A stretch of 42,750 nt of DNA from assembly GCA_946491665.1 (NCBI GenBank), contig CAMLYL010000015.1, positions 1 through 42,750 of the forward strand. Reading direction: 5' to 3'. The stretch is from an uncultured Lachnospiraceae bacterium. Lineage in GTDB: Bacteria > Bacillota > Clostridia > Lachnospirales > Lachnospiraceae. The notes beneath the pieces were generated by a model that saw only the letters and a program-made list of their open reading frames with translations, had not been told where the DNA came from and did not search any database. Of the stretch, positions 18,134 to 25,709 are shown one piece after another (within the stretch, counting starts at the first letter, position 1; the number at the start of each line of letters is the position of its first letter). The position numbers were made by a program, and so were the translations under genes.

Positions 18134-18778
18134 GTGCAGAAGGAAATATCACAGGCGGTAATCCGCCGCATGCCGAGATATTACAGATATCTGGGAGAAC
18201 TGATGGATGAGGGGGTAGAGCGGATTTCTTCGAATGAACTGAGTGTCCGCATGAAAGTGACTGCCTCACAGATCCGTCAGGATCTGAATAATTTCGGGGG
18301 ATTCGGACAGCAGGGATACGGATATAATGTACAGTATCTTTATGAGGAGATCGGGAGTATTCTGGGACTGGACTGCCAGCATAATGTGATTGTAGTGGGA
18401 GCGGGAAATATGGGCCAGGCTCTTGCAAATTATGTAAAGTTTGAAAAACGGGGCTTTGTGATTACAGGACTTTTTGATATTAATCCGGCTCTGATCGGAA
18501 CGATGATCCGTGGAATTAAGATTTACAGTATGGATCAGCTTCCGGAATTTGTCAGGAATAACAGAGTGGATATTGCCGTTCTGACTCTGCCGAAGGAGCG
18601 GGCGGAACAGGCGGCAGAGACACTGGTGCGGCTGGGAATTCATGCGATCTGGAATTTTGCGCATCTGGATCTGGATCTGCCGGAGGATGTGGTGGTGGAA
18701 AATGTCCATCTGTCGGACAGTCTGATGCAGCTTTCCTATAATATCGTGAAAAACCGCCGGGAACAGCAGAATAAGTGA
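18134..18778 (+). CDS. rex: Redox-sensing transcriptional repressor Rex
   Basis: Rex (214 residues) binds DNA when NAD+/NADH is high and releases it when NADH rises, controlling fermentation and hydrogen genes. The N-terminal winged-helix domain (AVIRRMPRYYRYLGEL...ISSNELSVRMKVTASQIRQDLNNFGGFGQQGYGYNV) and the Rossmann NAD(H) motif (VVGAGNMGQAL) are clear, and the C-terminal swapped helix is present. It starts at GTG 18134 after GGAGGAAG. The promoter is fully consensus and a hairpin terminator follows, so it is a single-gene unit. HydE in the same window fits a Rex-controlled anaerobic metabolism. Confidence 0.97.
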   Translation: MQKEISQAVIRRMPRYYRYLGELMDEGVERISSNELSVRMKVTASQIRQDLNNFGGFGQQGYGYNVQYLYEEIGSILGLDCQHNVIVVGAGNMGQALANYVKFEKRGFVITGLFDINPALIGTMIRGIKIYSMDQLPEFVRNNRVDIAVLTLPKERAEQAAETLVRLGIHAIWNFAHLDLDLPEDVVVENVHLSDSLMQLSYNIVKNRREQQNK

Positions 18779-18785
18779 GAGAATA

Positions 18786-18813
18786 AAAAGGAGCCTTACA
18801 GCGGGTTCCTTTT
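18786..18813 (+). terminator. Terminator after rex
   Basis: AAAAGGAGCC (18786-18795) pairs with GGTTCCTTTT (18804-18813), one G-U pair, with the T-run forming part of the stem. Confidence 0.75.
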
Positions 18814-18840
18814 CCTGCCTTATGGGAAAGGAGGCATTTG

Positions 18841-20340
18841 ATGAAGTATATTTTGAACAGCAGTCAGATGAAGCAGTGTGACGTCAATACCATGGAAAGG
18901 TATGGGATGCTGTCCGCTGTTCTGATGGAGCGGGCGGCTCTGGCGGCGGCAGAAGAGGTGGAGACCTGTCTGCCGCAGCGAGGGAAAAGGATTTTGATTG
19001 CCTGCGGAACAGGGAATAATGGCGGAGACGGCCTGGCAATGGCGAGACTGCTTTTCTTAAAGGAGTATGATGTGACAGTGCTTTTCCCGGGCAATGAGGA
19101 AAAATGCAGCACAGAGGCAGCAAGGCAGCTGAACATTGTCCGGAATTACGGGATTCCTGTTGCTGCGCAGATGCCGGAAGGGGAATTTGATGTAATTGTC
19201 GACGCTCTTTTCGGAATCGGACTGTGCCGGGAAATCGGAGGCGTTTACCGGGATCTGATTTTACAGATGAATGAGCGGAAGGCCTGGAAGGTGGCAGTTG
19301 ATATTTCTTCCGGAGTCTCTGCAGATAACGGAGCGGTGCTGGGAACTGCTTTCTGTGCGGATCTGACAGTGACCTTCGGCTTTGCGAAGATCGGTCAGCT
19401 TGTCTACCCGGGAGCGGACTATACCGGACGTCTGGCGGTGAAGGATATCGGCATTGACTGTCACAGTCTGTTTGAGATCCGGCCCCATCTGCTTTGTATG
19501 GATGAAACAGATCTGACGCTTCTGCCCGGGAGAACAGCCCGCAGCAATAAAGGCAGCTATGGGAAGCTTCTCATTTTTGCGGGATCCCGAAATATGGCCG
19601 GGGCGGCGGCTTTTTCCGGAAGGGCGGCATACCGCACCGGATCCGGACTGGTAAAAATTGTTACGGAAGAAGCGAATCGTCAGATTATTCAGTCTCTGGT
19701 GCCGGAAGCTGTTCTTGACGTTTACGATGAAGATACGGATATGGAAGCTTTTGTGCGGGAACAACTGAGCTGGGCGGATGCCGTTGTGGCCGGCCCGGGG
19801 ATCGGACTTTCAGAGCAGGCGGAGCAGATTGTGAGAACGGTTCTTCTGGAAGCTGAGGTTCCCTGCCTTCTGGATGCGGATGCCTTAAATATTCTGTCCG
19901 CGCATCCGCAGTGGCTGAAGGAGCATAAGGCATCTGTGACTGTGACGCCGCATCTGGGAGAGATGGCGCGGCTGACCGGAAAGGAAGTTTCGGAAATACA
20001 GAAAAATATGATTTCTGTTGCGAAAACATTCGCAGAGGCATATGATGTAATTGTAGTGTTGAAGGATGCGAGGACTGTTGTCGGGATACCGGGCGGTCCC
20101 GGATATATCAATACCACAGGCAATCACGGAATGGCTACCGCAGGTTCCGGCGATGTGCTGACAGGAGTCATCGGGTCTCTGCTGGGGCAGAAGGTTCCGC
20201 CGCAGACAGCGGCTCCTCTTGGAGTGATGCTTCACGGGCTGGCCGGCGATGCCGCTGCACGGGAGAAAGGAAAGGTTTCCCTGATGGCGTCTGATCTGGC
20301 GGAGGGCCTGACTGCAGTGCTGAGGGAAATAAATGCCTGA
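18841..20340 (+). CDS. nnr: Bifunctional NAD(P)H-hydrate epimerase / ADP-dependent NAD(P)H-hydrate dehydratase
   Basis: This 499-residue fusion repairs hydrated NADH and NADPH. The N-terminal ~210 residues are the YjeF_N epimerase domain (CGTGNNGGDGLAMARLL, VDALFGIGL). The C-terminal part is the ribokinase-like dehydratase domain (RSNKGSYGKLLIFAGS, AGPGIGLS, DADALNIL, and the catalytic TAGSGDVLTGVIGSLLGQ). I chose ATG 18841 with AAAGGAGG 6 nt upstream; a TTG immediately before it is less likely. It precedes alr by 49 nt, so the two are probably cotranscribed. Confidence 0.95.
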   Translation: MKYILNSSQMKQCDVNTMERYGMLSAVLMERAALAAAEEVETCLPQRGKRILIACGTGNNGGDGLAMARLLFLKEYDVTVLFPGNEEKCSTEAARQLNIVRNYGIPVAAQMPEGEFDVIVDALFGIGLCREIGGVYRDLILQMNERKAWKVAVDISSGVSADNGAVLGTAFCADLTVTFGFAKIGQLVYPGADYTGRLAVKDIGIDCHSLFEIRPHLLCMDETDLTLLPGRTARSNKGSYGKLLIFAGSRNMAGAAAFSGRAAYRTGSGLVKIVTEEANRQIIQSLVPEAVLDVYDEDTDMEAFVREQLSWADAVVAGPGIGLSEQAEQIVRTVLLEAEVPCLLDADALNILSAHPQWLKEHKASVTVTPHLGEMARLTGKEVSEIQKNMISVAKTFAEAYDVIVVLKDARTVVGIPGGPGYINTTGNHGMATAGSGDVLTGVIGSLLGQKVPPQTAAPLGVMLHGLAGDAAAREKGKVSLMASDLAEGLTAVLREINA

Positions 20341-20353
20341 GAATTAAGAAAGA

Positions 20354-20371
20354 GCTGCTGAGATCAGCAGC
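20354..20371 (+). other. Short hairpin between nnr and alr
   Basis: GCTGCTGA (20354-20361) pairs with TCAGCAGC (20364-20371), leaving only two bases between the arms, so the top pairs cannot form and the loop is larger. There is no T-run. It may protect or fold the mRNA between the genes. Confidence 0.45.
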
Positions 20372-20389
20372 GGGAAAGAAGGATACATT

Positions 20390-21538
20390 ATGAAAAAATA
20401 CAGCAGAGTCTGCGCGGAGATTAATCTGGATCATTTTGAACATAATCTGGATGAAATCAGACGGCTGAAAGCGCTGAAAACGAAAGTATGCGCAGTGATC
20501 AAGGCCGACGGTTACGGTCATGGAGCGGTGCGGCTGGCGGAGATTCTGGAGAACAGAGAGGAAATCTGGGGTTATGCGGTTGCAACTGCCGAGGAGGGAA
20601 AGGAACTGCGGAAAGCGGGAATGAAGAAACCGATACTGATTCTCGGATATGTGTTTCCGGAGGATTATAAGATGCTGATCCGACAGGATATCCGTCCTGC
20701 GGTATTTACGCTGGAAATGGCGCAGGAGCTTTCAGAGGAAGCGCTTCGGGCGGGAAAGAAGGCGAAGATTCATATCAAGCTGGATACCGGAATGAGCCGC
20801 ATTGGATTTCAGTGCAGTGAGCAGTCTGCGGATCAGATTGCACAGATTCATCAGCTTCCGCATATTGTGATAGAGGGAATTTTTACTCATTTTGCCAAAG
20901 CGGATGAGGCAGATAAAACTTTCACACGGAATCAGATGCACCAGTATGGAAAAATGATTGATATGCTGAAAGAGCGGAAAATTGAAATTCCCATCCATCA
21001 TGTTTCCAACAGCGCAGGGATTGTAGACCTGCCCGGATATAACCTGGATATGGTACGGGCGGGGATTATTCTGTATGGTCTCTGGCCTTCCGATCAGGTG
21101 GAAATGGAAAATATTGATCTGAAGCCGCTGATGACCTTAAAAAGCCATGTGGTACATGTGAAGGAACTGGAGGACGGGAGAACCGTCAGCTACGGAGGAA
21201 CATACCGGGCGGAAGGAACGAGACGGATTGCCACTGTGCCTGTGGGGTACGGGGATGGTTATCCCAGATCCCTTTCTAATAAAGGCTACGTGCTGATTCA
21301 CGGACAGAAGGCTCCTGTCCGGGGCCGGATCTGCATGGATCAGTTTATGGTGGATGTGACAGAGATTGACAATGTAAAAACCGGTGATCCGGTAATTCTG
21401 CTGGGATGTGACGGAGATGCGCAGATCACCATGGAGGAACTGGGAGAACTTTCCGGACGTTTTAATTATGAATTTGCCTGCGATCTCGGAAAACGGATTC
21501 CCAGAGTTTCTGTCAGAAATGGAAAGCGGCTGGAGTAA
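20390..21538 (+). CDS. alr: Alanine racemase
   Basis: This 382-residue PLP enzyme interconverts L- and D-alanine for peptidoglycan. The PLP lysine is Lys38 in AVIKADGYGHGAV, and the catalytic tyrosine lies in the VSYGGTYRA block. HVSNSAGIVDLP, RAGIILYGLWPS, VPVGYGDGYPR and RGRICMDQFMVDVT complete the family signature. An AAGGA site precedes the ATG. In Bacillus subtilis alr is followed by ndoAI-ndoA; here it is followed directly by the MazF-type toxin gene after 93 nt. Confidence 0.97.
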   Translation: MKKYSRVCAEINLDHFEHNLDEIRRLKALKTKVCAVIKADGYGHGAVRLAEILENREEIWGYAVATAEEGKELRKAGMKKPILILGYVFPEDYKMLIRQDIRPAVFTLEMAQELSEEALRAGKKAKIHIKLDTGMSRIGFQCSEQSADQIAQIHQLPHIVIEGIFTHFAKADEADKTFTRNQMHQYGKMIDMLKERKIEIPIHHVSNSAGIVDLPGYNLDMVRAGIILYGLWPSDQVEMENIDLKPLMTLKSHVVHVKELEDGRTVSYGGTYRAEGTRRIATVPVGYGDGYPRSLSNKGYVLIHGQKAPVRGRICMDQFMVDVTEIDNVKTGDPVILLGCDGDAQITMEELGELSGRFNYEFACDLGKRIPRVSVRNGKRLE

Positions 21539-21631
21539 ACTCAGCTGAATACACTCGAAAAAAACGGGGATAATGAAAAACGTAATTGTAAAATACGTCA
21601 GTTACATAAACCTGAAATTGGAGAGTGTGAA

Positions 21632-21979
21632 ATGGTAATTCGAAGAGGAGATATTTATTATGCGGATTTGAGACCGGTAGTGGGATCGGAGCAGGGCGGC
21701 GTGCGGCCGGTTCTGATTATACAGAATGATGTGGGTAACCGTCACAGTCCTACGGTGATCTGCGCGGCGATTACATCACGGATGAATAAGGCGAAGCTGC
21801 CGACGCATATCGAACTGAGTGCATCCAGGTATCATATGGTGAAGGATTCCGTGATTCTCCTGGAACAGCTGCGCACGATTGACAAGATCCGCCTGAAGGA
21901 TAAAATCTGCCATCTGGACGGAGATATTATAAAAAAAATTAACCGCGCTCTGCGAATCAGCCTTGATTTAGATACATAA
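21632..21979 (+). CDS. MazF/NdoA-type mRNA endoribonuclease
   Basis: This 115-residue protein is a PemK/MazF toxin that cleaves mRNA at short sequences. The N-terminus ([35 protein letters not shown]) and the [26 protein letters not shown] blocks match B. subtilis NdoA closely, including the catalytic Arg and Thr region. A GGAG site precedes the ATG. No antitoxin (MazE/NdoAI) gene lies between alr and this gene or after it: the 93-nt gap is too short. The next gene, yebC, has its own promoter immediately after the stop. Confidence 0.93.
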   Translation: MVIRRGDIYYADLRPVVGSEQGGVRPVLIIQNDVGNRHSPTVICAAITSRMNKAKLPTHIELSASRYHMVKDSVILLEQLRTIDKIRLKDKICHLDGDIIKKINRALRISLDLDT

Positions 21980-21980
21980 C

Positions 21981-22009
21981 TTGACTATTCGCAGTGTAAA
22001 TGATAAGAT
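21981..22009 (+). promoter_or_regulatory. Sigma-A promoter of yebC
   Basis: TTGACT (21981-21986) and TAAGAT (22004-22009) are spaced by 17 nt, beginning 2 nt after the mazF stop codon. Confidence 0.75.
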
Positions 22010-22071
22010 AAATCAGTTGTATTTAGAATGTATGTGGGAAGAAATATCATACAAGTAAGGGAGAGACGACT

Positions 22072-22800
22072 ATGTCAGGACATTCAAAATTTGCGAATAT
22101 CAAGCATAAAAAGGAGAAAAATGACGCGGCAAAGGGCAAGATTTTCACGATCATCGGCCGTGAGATTGCCGTTGCCGTAAAAGAAGGCGGCCCGGATCCG
22201 GCCAATAACAGCAAGCTTCGTGATGTGATTGCCAAGGCAAAATCAAATAATATGCCCAATGACACCATTGAGCGGGGAATCAAGAAAGCTGCCGGAGACG
22301 CGAACTCCGTAAATTACGTCAGCGCTACATACGAGGGATATGGCCCCAACGGAACGGCAATTATCGTGGATACTCTCACGGATAACAAGAATCGTACCGC
22401 TGCCAATGTGCGCAATGCGTTCACCAAGGGAAAGGGAAATGTGGGAACGCAGGGATGTGTCTCTTTTATGTTCGACAAGAAGGGACAGATTATCATTGCC
22501 AAGGAAGACTGTGAAATGGATGCGGATGATCTGATGATGGCTGCTCTGGATGCAGGCGCAGAGGATTTCTCTGAGGAGGAGGACAGCTTTGAAGTGATCA
22601 CAGATCCGGATTCCTTCAGCCAGGTGAGACAGGCTCTGGAGGCGGCGGGCATTGCCATGGCCAGCGCCGAGGTGACTATGATTCCCCAGAATTACGTGGA
22701 ACTGACTGACGAGAAAGATATCGCCAACATGAATAAAATACTTGATCTGCTGGATGACGACGACGATGTTCAGCAGGTATATCATAACTGGGCAGAGTAG
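22072..22800 (+). CDS. yebC: YebC/PmpR-family (TACO1) regulatory protein
   Basis: This 242-residue cytoplasmic protein belongs to the YebC/TACO1 family, whose members act as transcription regulators or as ribosome-associated factors for difficult peptides. The start [26 protein letters not shown] and the [20 protein letters not shown] block are diagnostic, and the acidic C-terminal domain (ending in [13 protein letters not shown]) is intact. It is a single-gene unit between a good promoter and a strong terminator. Confidence 0.96.
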   Translation: MSGHSKFANIKHKKEKNDAAKGKIFTIIGREIAVAVKEGGPDPANNSKLRDVIAKAKSNNMPNDTIERGIKKAAGDANSVNYVSATYEGYGPNGTAIIVDTLTDNKNRTAANVRNAFTKGKGNVGTQGCVSFMFDKKGQIIIAKEDCEMDADDLMMAALDAGAEDFSEEEDSFEVITDPDSFSQVRQALEAAGIAMASAEVTMIPQNYVELTDEKDIANMNKILDLLDDDDDVQQVYHNWAE

Positions 22801-22811
22801 ACGCTGCCGGG

Positions 22812-22852
22812 ACTCACATAAGTACAGCTTTTGTATTTATGTGAGTTTTTTT
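22812..22852 (+). terminator. Rho-independent terminator after yebC
   Basis: ACTCACATAAGTAC (22812-22825) pairs with GTATTTATGTGAGT (22833-22846), 14 bp with one G-U, followed by a run of T. Confidence 0.92.
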
Positions 22853-22873
22853 ATGGTAAAGACTGACAGAATA

Positions 22874-22882
22874 TGTTATAAT
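22874..22882 (+). promoter_or_regulatory. Extended -10 promoter of glgA
   Basis: TG-n-TATAAT (TG at 22874-22875, -10 at 22877-22882) has a perfect -10 box but no recognisable -35. It lies just after the yebC terminator. Confidence 0.65.
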
Positions 22883-22913
22883 TTGAACAAAGTTGAGTAT
22901 ACAATTAAAAATT

Positions 22914-22941
22914 CCTGGAAAAAGGAGAGGCTTTTTCCGGG
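22914..22941 (+). other. Hairpin in the glgA leader
   Basis: An 11-bp stem pairs 22914-22924 with 22931-22941 (core GGAAAAAG/CTTTTTCC) in the transcribed leader, 23 nt before the glgA ATG. There is no T-run after it, so it may be an mRNA-stability or translation-control element rather than a terminator. Confidence 0.5.
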
Positions 22942-22964
22942 TAATGAATCAGGGGGAAATTTGT

Positions 22965-24416
22965 ATGAAGAAAATCCTTTTCGCAGCATCAGAATGTGTG
23001 CCGTTTATCAAAACCGGAGGGCTCGCCGACGTCTGCGGAGCGCTTCCGAAGATGTTTGATAAAAAGGAATGGGATGTTCGGGTGGTTATTCCGAATTATT
23101 CCTGCATTCCGGAGCATTACAGGAATCAGTTTGAGTACGTGACACATTTTTATATGGGAACCGGACCTTATATTCCAAATAAATATGTAGGTGTCCTGAA
23201 GTATGAACTGGACGGTATTACTTACTATTTTATTGATAATGAAGAGTATTTTAATTGTTTCCTTCCTTACGGAAATATCCGTTATGATATTGAGAAGTTC
23301 TGTTTCTTTGACAAGGCAGTGCTTTCCATGCTTCCGCTGATCGGTTTCCAGCCGAATCTGATTCACTGTCACGACTGGGAGACCGGTATGATTCCGGTTT
23401 ATTTAAAGACCGAGTTCCAGGGAGATATGTTCTTCTGGGGCATGAAAGCAATGATGACGATTCATAACCTGAAGTTTCAGGGAATCTGGGATGTGAAGAC
23501 CATGATGGGACTGACCGGTCTTCCGAAATCCCTGTTCACGCCGGATAAGCTGGAATTTCAGAAGGATGCCAATATGCTGAAGGGCGGTCTGGTTTACGCT
23601 GATTATATTACAACAGTCAGCGATACTTATGCGCAGGAGATTCAGACTCCCTATTATGGGGAAGGTCTGGATGGTCTTCTGTCGGCACGCCATTTTGATA
23701 TGCAGGGCATTGTCAATGGCATTGATTATGATCTTTATAATCCTGCCACAGATTCCCATCTTTTTACGAATTATGACGCAGATAATTTCCGCAAAAAGAA
23801 GGTTCAGAATAAGCTGAAGCTGCAGGAAATGCTGGGACTCAAGGTGGATTCACACAAGTATATGATCGGTCTGATTTCACGTCTGACCGACCAGAAGGGA
23901 CTGGATCTCATAGATTACTGCTTTGAGCGCATCGTGGATGAGTTTACGCAGTTCGTCGTGATCGGCACCGGCGAGGAGCAGTATGAGAATATGTTTAAAT
24001 ATTATGCATGGAAGTATGGAGACAGAGTGTCTGCCAATATCTGTTACAATGCGGATCTGGCCCAGAAGCTGTACGCGGCTGCAGATGCATTCCTGATGCC
24101 GTCCCGCTTTGAACCCTGCGGTCTGACTCAGCTTATGGCTTTCCGCTACGGAACAGTGCCGATTGTCCGTGAAACCGGCGGTCTGAAGGATACGGTACAG
24201 CCCTATAATGAATATGATAATACGGGAACCGGTTTTTCCTTTACTGATTATAATGCGGAAGATATGCTTCATGTAATTAACTATTCCAAACAGATTTATT
24301 TCGATAAGAAGCGTCAGTGGAACCAGATGGTAGAGCGGGGAATGCGTTCTGATTTCTCATGGAAGGTTTCGGCAAAGAAATATGAGGATCTCTATAATTA
24401 TCTTCTTGGGGTATAA
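22965..24416 (+). CDS. glgA: Glycogen synthase (ADP-glucose, GT5)
   Basis: This 483-residue enzyme transfers glucose from ADP-glucose to growing alpha-1,4-glucan. The N-terminal substrate loop (FIKTGGLADVCGALPK), the HCHDWETGMIP block, TIHNLKFQGIW, the C-terminal ISRLTDQKGLDL and PSRFEPCGLTQLMAFRYGTVPIVRETGGLKDTV are all characteristic. The start ATG 22965 follows AGGGGGAAA; an earlier in-frame ATG would run through the leader hairpin. No other glg gene is in the window, and a strong terminator follows the stop. Confidence 0.96.
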   Translation: MKKILFAASECVPFIKTGGLADVCGALPKMFDKKEWDVRVVIPNYSCIPEHYRNQFEYVTHFYMGTGPYIPNKYVGVLKYELDGITYYFIDNEEYFNCFLPYGNIRYDIEKFCFFDKAVLSMLPLIGFQPNLIHCHDWETGMIPVYLKTEFQGDMFFWGMKAMMTIHNLKFQGIWDVKTMMGLTGLPKSLFTPDKLEFQKDANMLKGGLVYADYITTVSDTYAQEIQTPYYGEGLDGLLSARHFDMQGIVNGIDYDLYNPATDSHLFTNYDADNFRKKKVQNKLKLQEMLGLKVDSHKYMIGLISRLTDQKGLDLIDYCFERIVDEFTQFVVIGTGEEQYENMFKYYAWKYGDRVSANICYNADLAQKLYAAADAFLMPSRFEPCGLTQLMAFRYGTVPIVRETGGLKDTVQPYNEYDNTGTGFSFTDYNAEDMLHVINYSKQIYFDKKRQWNQMVERGMRSDFSWKVSAKKYEDLYNYLLGV

Positions 24417-24442
24417 TAAGAATTGTTTATGGGATACTGTTA

Positions 24443-24503
24443 AGAGCTGCTGCTCCGCGGATGGAGTTTCATCTGCGGAGTGACAGCTCTGTTTTTCTTT
24501 TTT
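24443..24503 (+). terminator. Strong Rho-independent terminator after glgA
   Basis: A 21-nt arm (24443-24463) pairs with 24470-24490 except for a three-base internal loop and one G-U pair. It is followed by TTTTTCTTTTTT. It insulates the accessory region that starts just after. Confidence 0.92.
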
Positions 24504-24527
24504 GTCTGACAGGAAACCTTTCTGATC

Positions 24528-24569
24528 CGGAAAAATGTTCCCATAATTGGTGCAAGCGCGTGATACTAT
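24528..24569 (+). promoter_or_regulatory. Promoter with shared upstream motif (copy 1), HTH-kinase operon
   Basis: CGGAAAAATGTTCC (24528-24541) lies exactly 22 nt before a TGn-extended -10 box TACTAT (24564-24569). There is no recognisable -35, which suits an activator-dependent promoter. The identical motif, spacing and extended -10 occur at 29980-30021. The motif contains a GGAA-N5-TTCC dyad. The transcript would have a leader of roughly 48 nt before the ATG at 24624. Confidence 0.65.
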
Positions 24570-24623
24570 GAAAAATATGAATTACCGGGATGGGACATTG
24601 TACAAAGGAGCCAGAGAATTGAA

Positions 24624-25709
24624 ATGATTTTTTTTCGGGAAAATGAAATACGGACATACAGTTTTTTCGAAATGCTGCAGACGTTGTATCATGGAGAAAT
24701 GCCGCTGGCAGATTGTCTCACGGCCAGAATGACAGAATACGAACCGGATCTGGACCGGGAAACAGCTGCGAGAAAAGTAAGGAACTGGAAAAGTGATAAG
24801 AATTTCCCCAAAAACAGGGAGGAACTTTTTAAAATCTGTTTTGCATTGAGGCTGAAGGAGGAAGAGGCGGATGAGCTGCTGGGAATGACTGCTGAGAGCG
24901 GCATTCATTTCAGAAATCCCCGGGAAGTGATATATGCCTATTGCCTGAGAAAAGAAATAGACTACCCGGAAGCCTGCGCTATGACAGAAAGACTATGGGG
25001 GAAGAATCTTCCCACAGGAGGAAGGGAATACAGGGAGTATTACCGCCGGCAGGGCAGTGGGGAAAGTGAAGAGAATCTGACAGGAGCCTTCCGCAGGAGC
25101 TTTAAAAAAATTCAGTCAGAGGAAGAACTGGAAGCATTTCTTGAGGACAGACGGGAAAAGTTTGGACTGATGCACAATACGGCCTACCGCAAGTTCCGGA
25201 AGATGCTGGACTGTCTGATGAATCCCCAGCAGGAAAATTCTGTCTATCCAAAAGAGCAGAGTTACAGCATCCGGAAACTGGTGAATGAATATATCCGGAT
25301 GGGAGTCCCCTACAGGCGCAAAACAGGTCAGTACACCTGGATTCAAAGAGAAATAAAAAAACACTGGCCTTCTGACCGCTCTATATATGAAATGTATAAG
25401 AGAAAAATGGATGTGGACAGAAAAACACTTCTTCTGCTTTATCTGGCTACAGAGGGTGAGGGGCTTCAGGAAGCGGAGGAGACCGGCGTTCAGGAACATC
25501 AGCGAAAAATGAATGTCATGCTGGCGGAGTGCGGCATGCCTGTTCTGAACGACAGAAATCCTTTTGACAGTCTTGTGCTGCAGGTGTGCAGGGAGTCTTC
25601 GGAAGAGGACTATATCGGGATGCAGATGGAAAGAGCTGTAAGAAGTATATTTGCGGAAGAAAATGCAGAAAAAACAACGGGCGGGGGGATGGATAAAAAT
25701 GAATCTTGA
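24624..25709 (+). CDS. HTH-like protein coupled to the transmembrane kinase
   Basis: This 361-residue soluble, charged protein has no name I can give. Residues ~45-90 (AARKVRNWKSDKNFPKNREE, then LFKICFALRLKEEEADELLG) resemble the helix-turn-helix core of Xre-type proteins, followed by a helical extension (REVIYAYCLRKEIDYPEA). The C-terminal NPFDSLVLQVCR...MQMERAVRSIFAEE block looks like a conserved tail of that group. A KLVNEYIRMGVPYRRKTGQYTWIQREIKKHW segment sits between. AAAGGAG lies 13 nt before the ATG, slightly far. The kinase start lies inside its last codons (11-nt overlap), so the two proteins are probably made together; it may be the kinase substrate or a regulator of the regulon. 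Confidence 0.75.
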   Translation: MIFFRENEIRTYSFFEMLQTLYHGEMPLADCLTARMTEYEPDLDRETAARKVRNWKSDKNFPKNREELFKICFALRLKEEEADELLGMTAESGIHFRNPREVIYAYCLRKEIDYPEACAMTERLWGKNLPTGGREYREYYRRQGSGESEENLTGAFRRSFKKIQSEEELEAFLEDRREKFGLMHNTAYRKFRKMLDCLMNPQQENSVYPKEQSYSIRKLVNEYIRMGVPYRRKTGQYTWIQREIKKHWPSDRSIYEMYKRKMDVDRKTLLLLYLATEGEGLQEAEETGVQEHQRKMNVMLAECGMPVLNDRNPFDSLVLQVCRESSEEDYIGMQMERAVRSIFAEENAEKTTGGGMDKNES

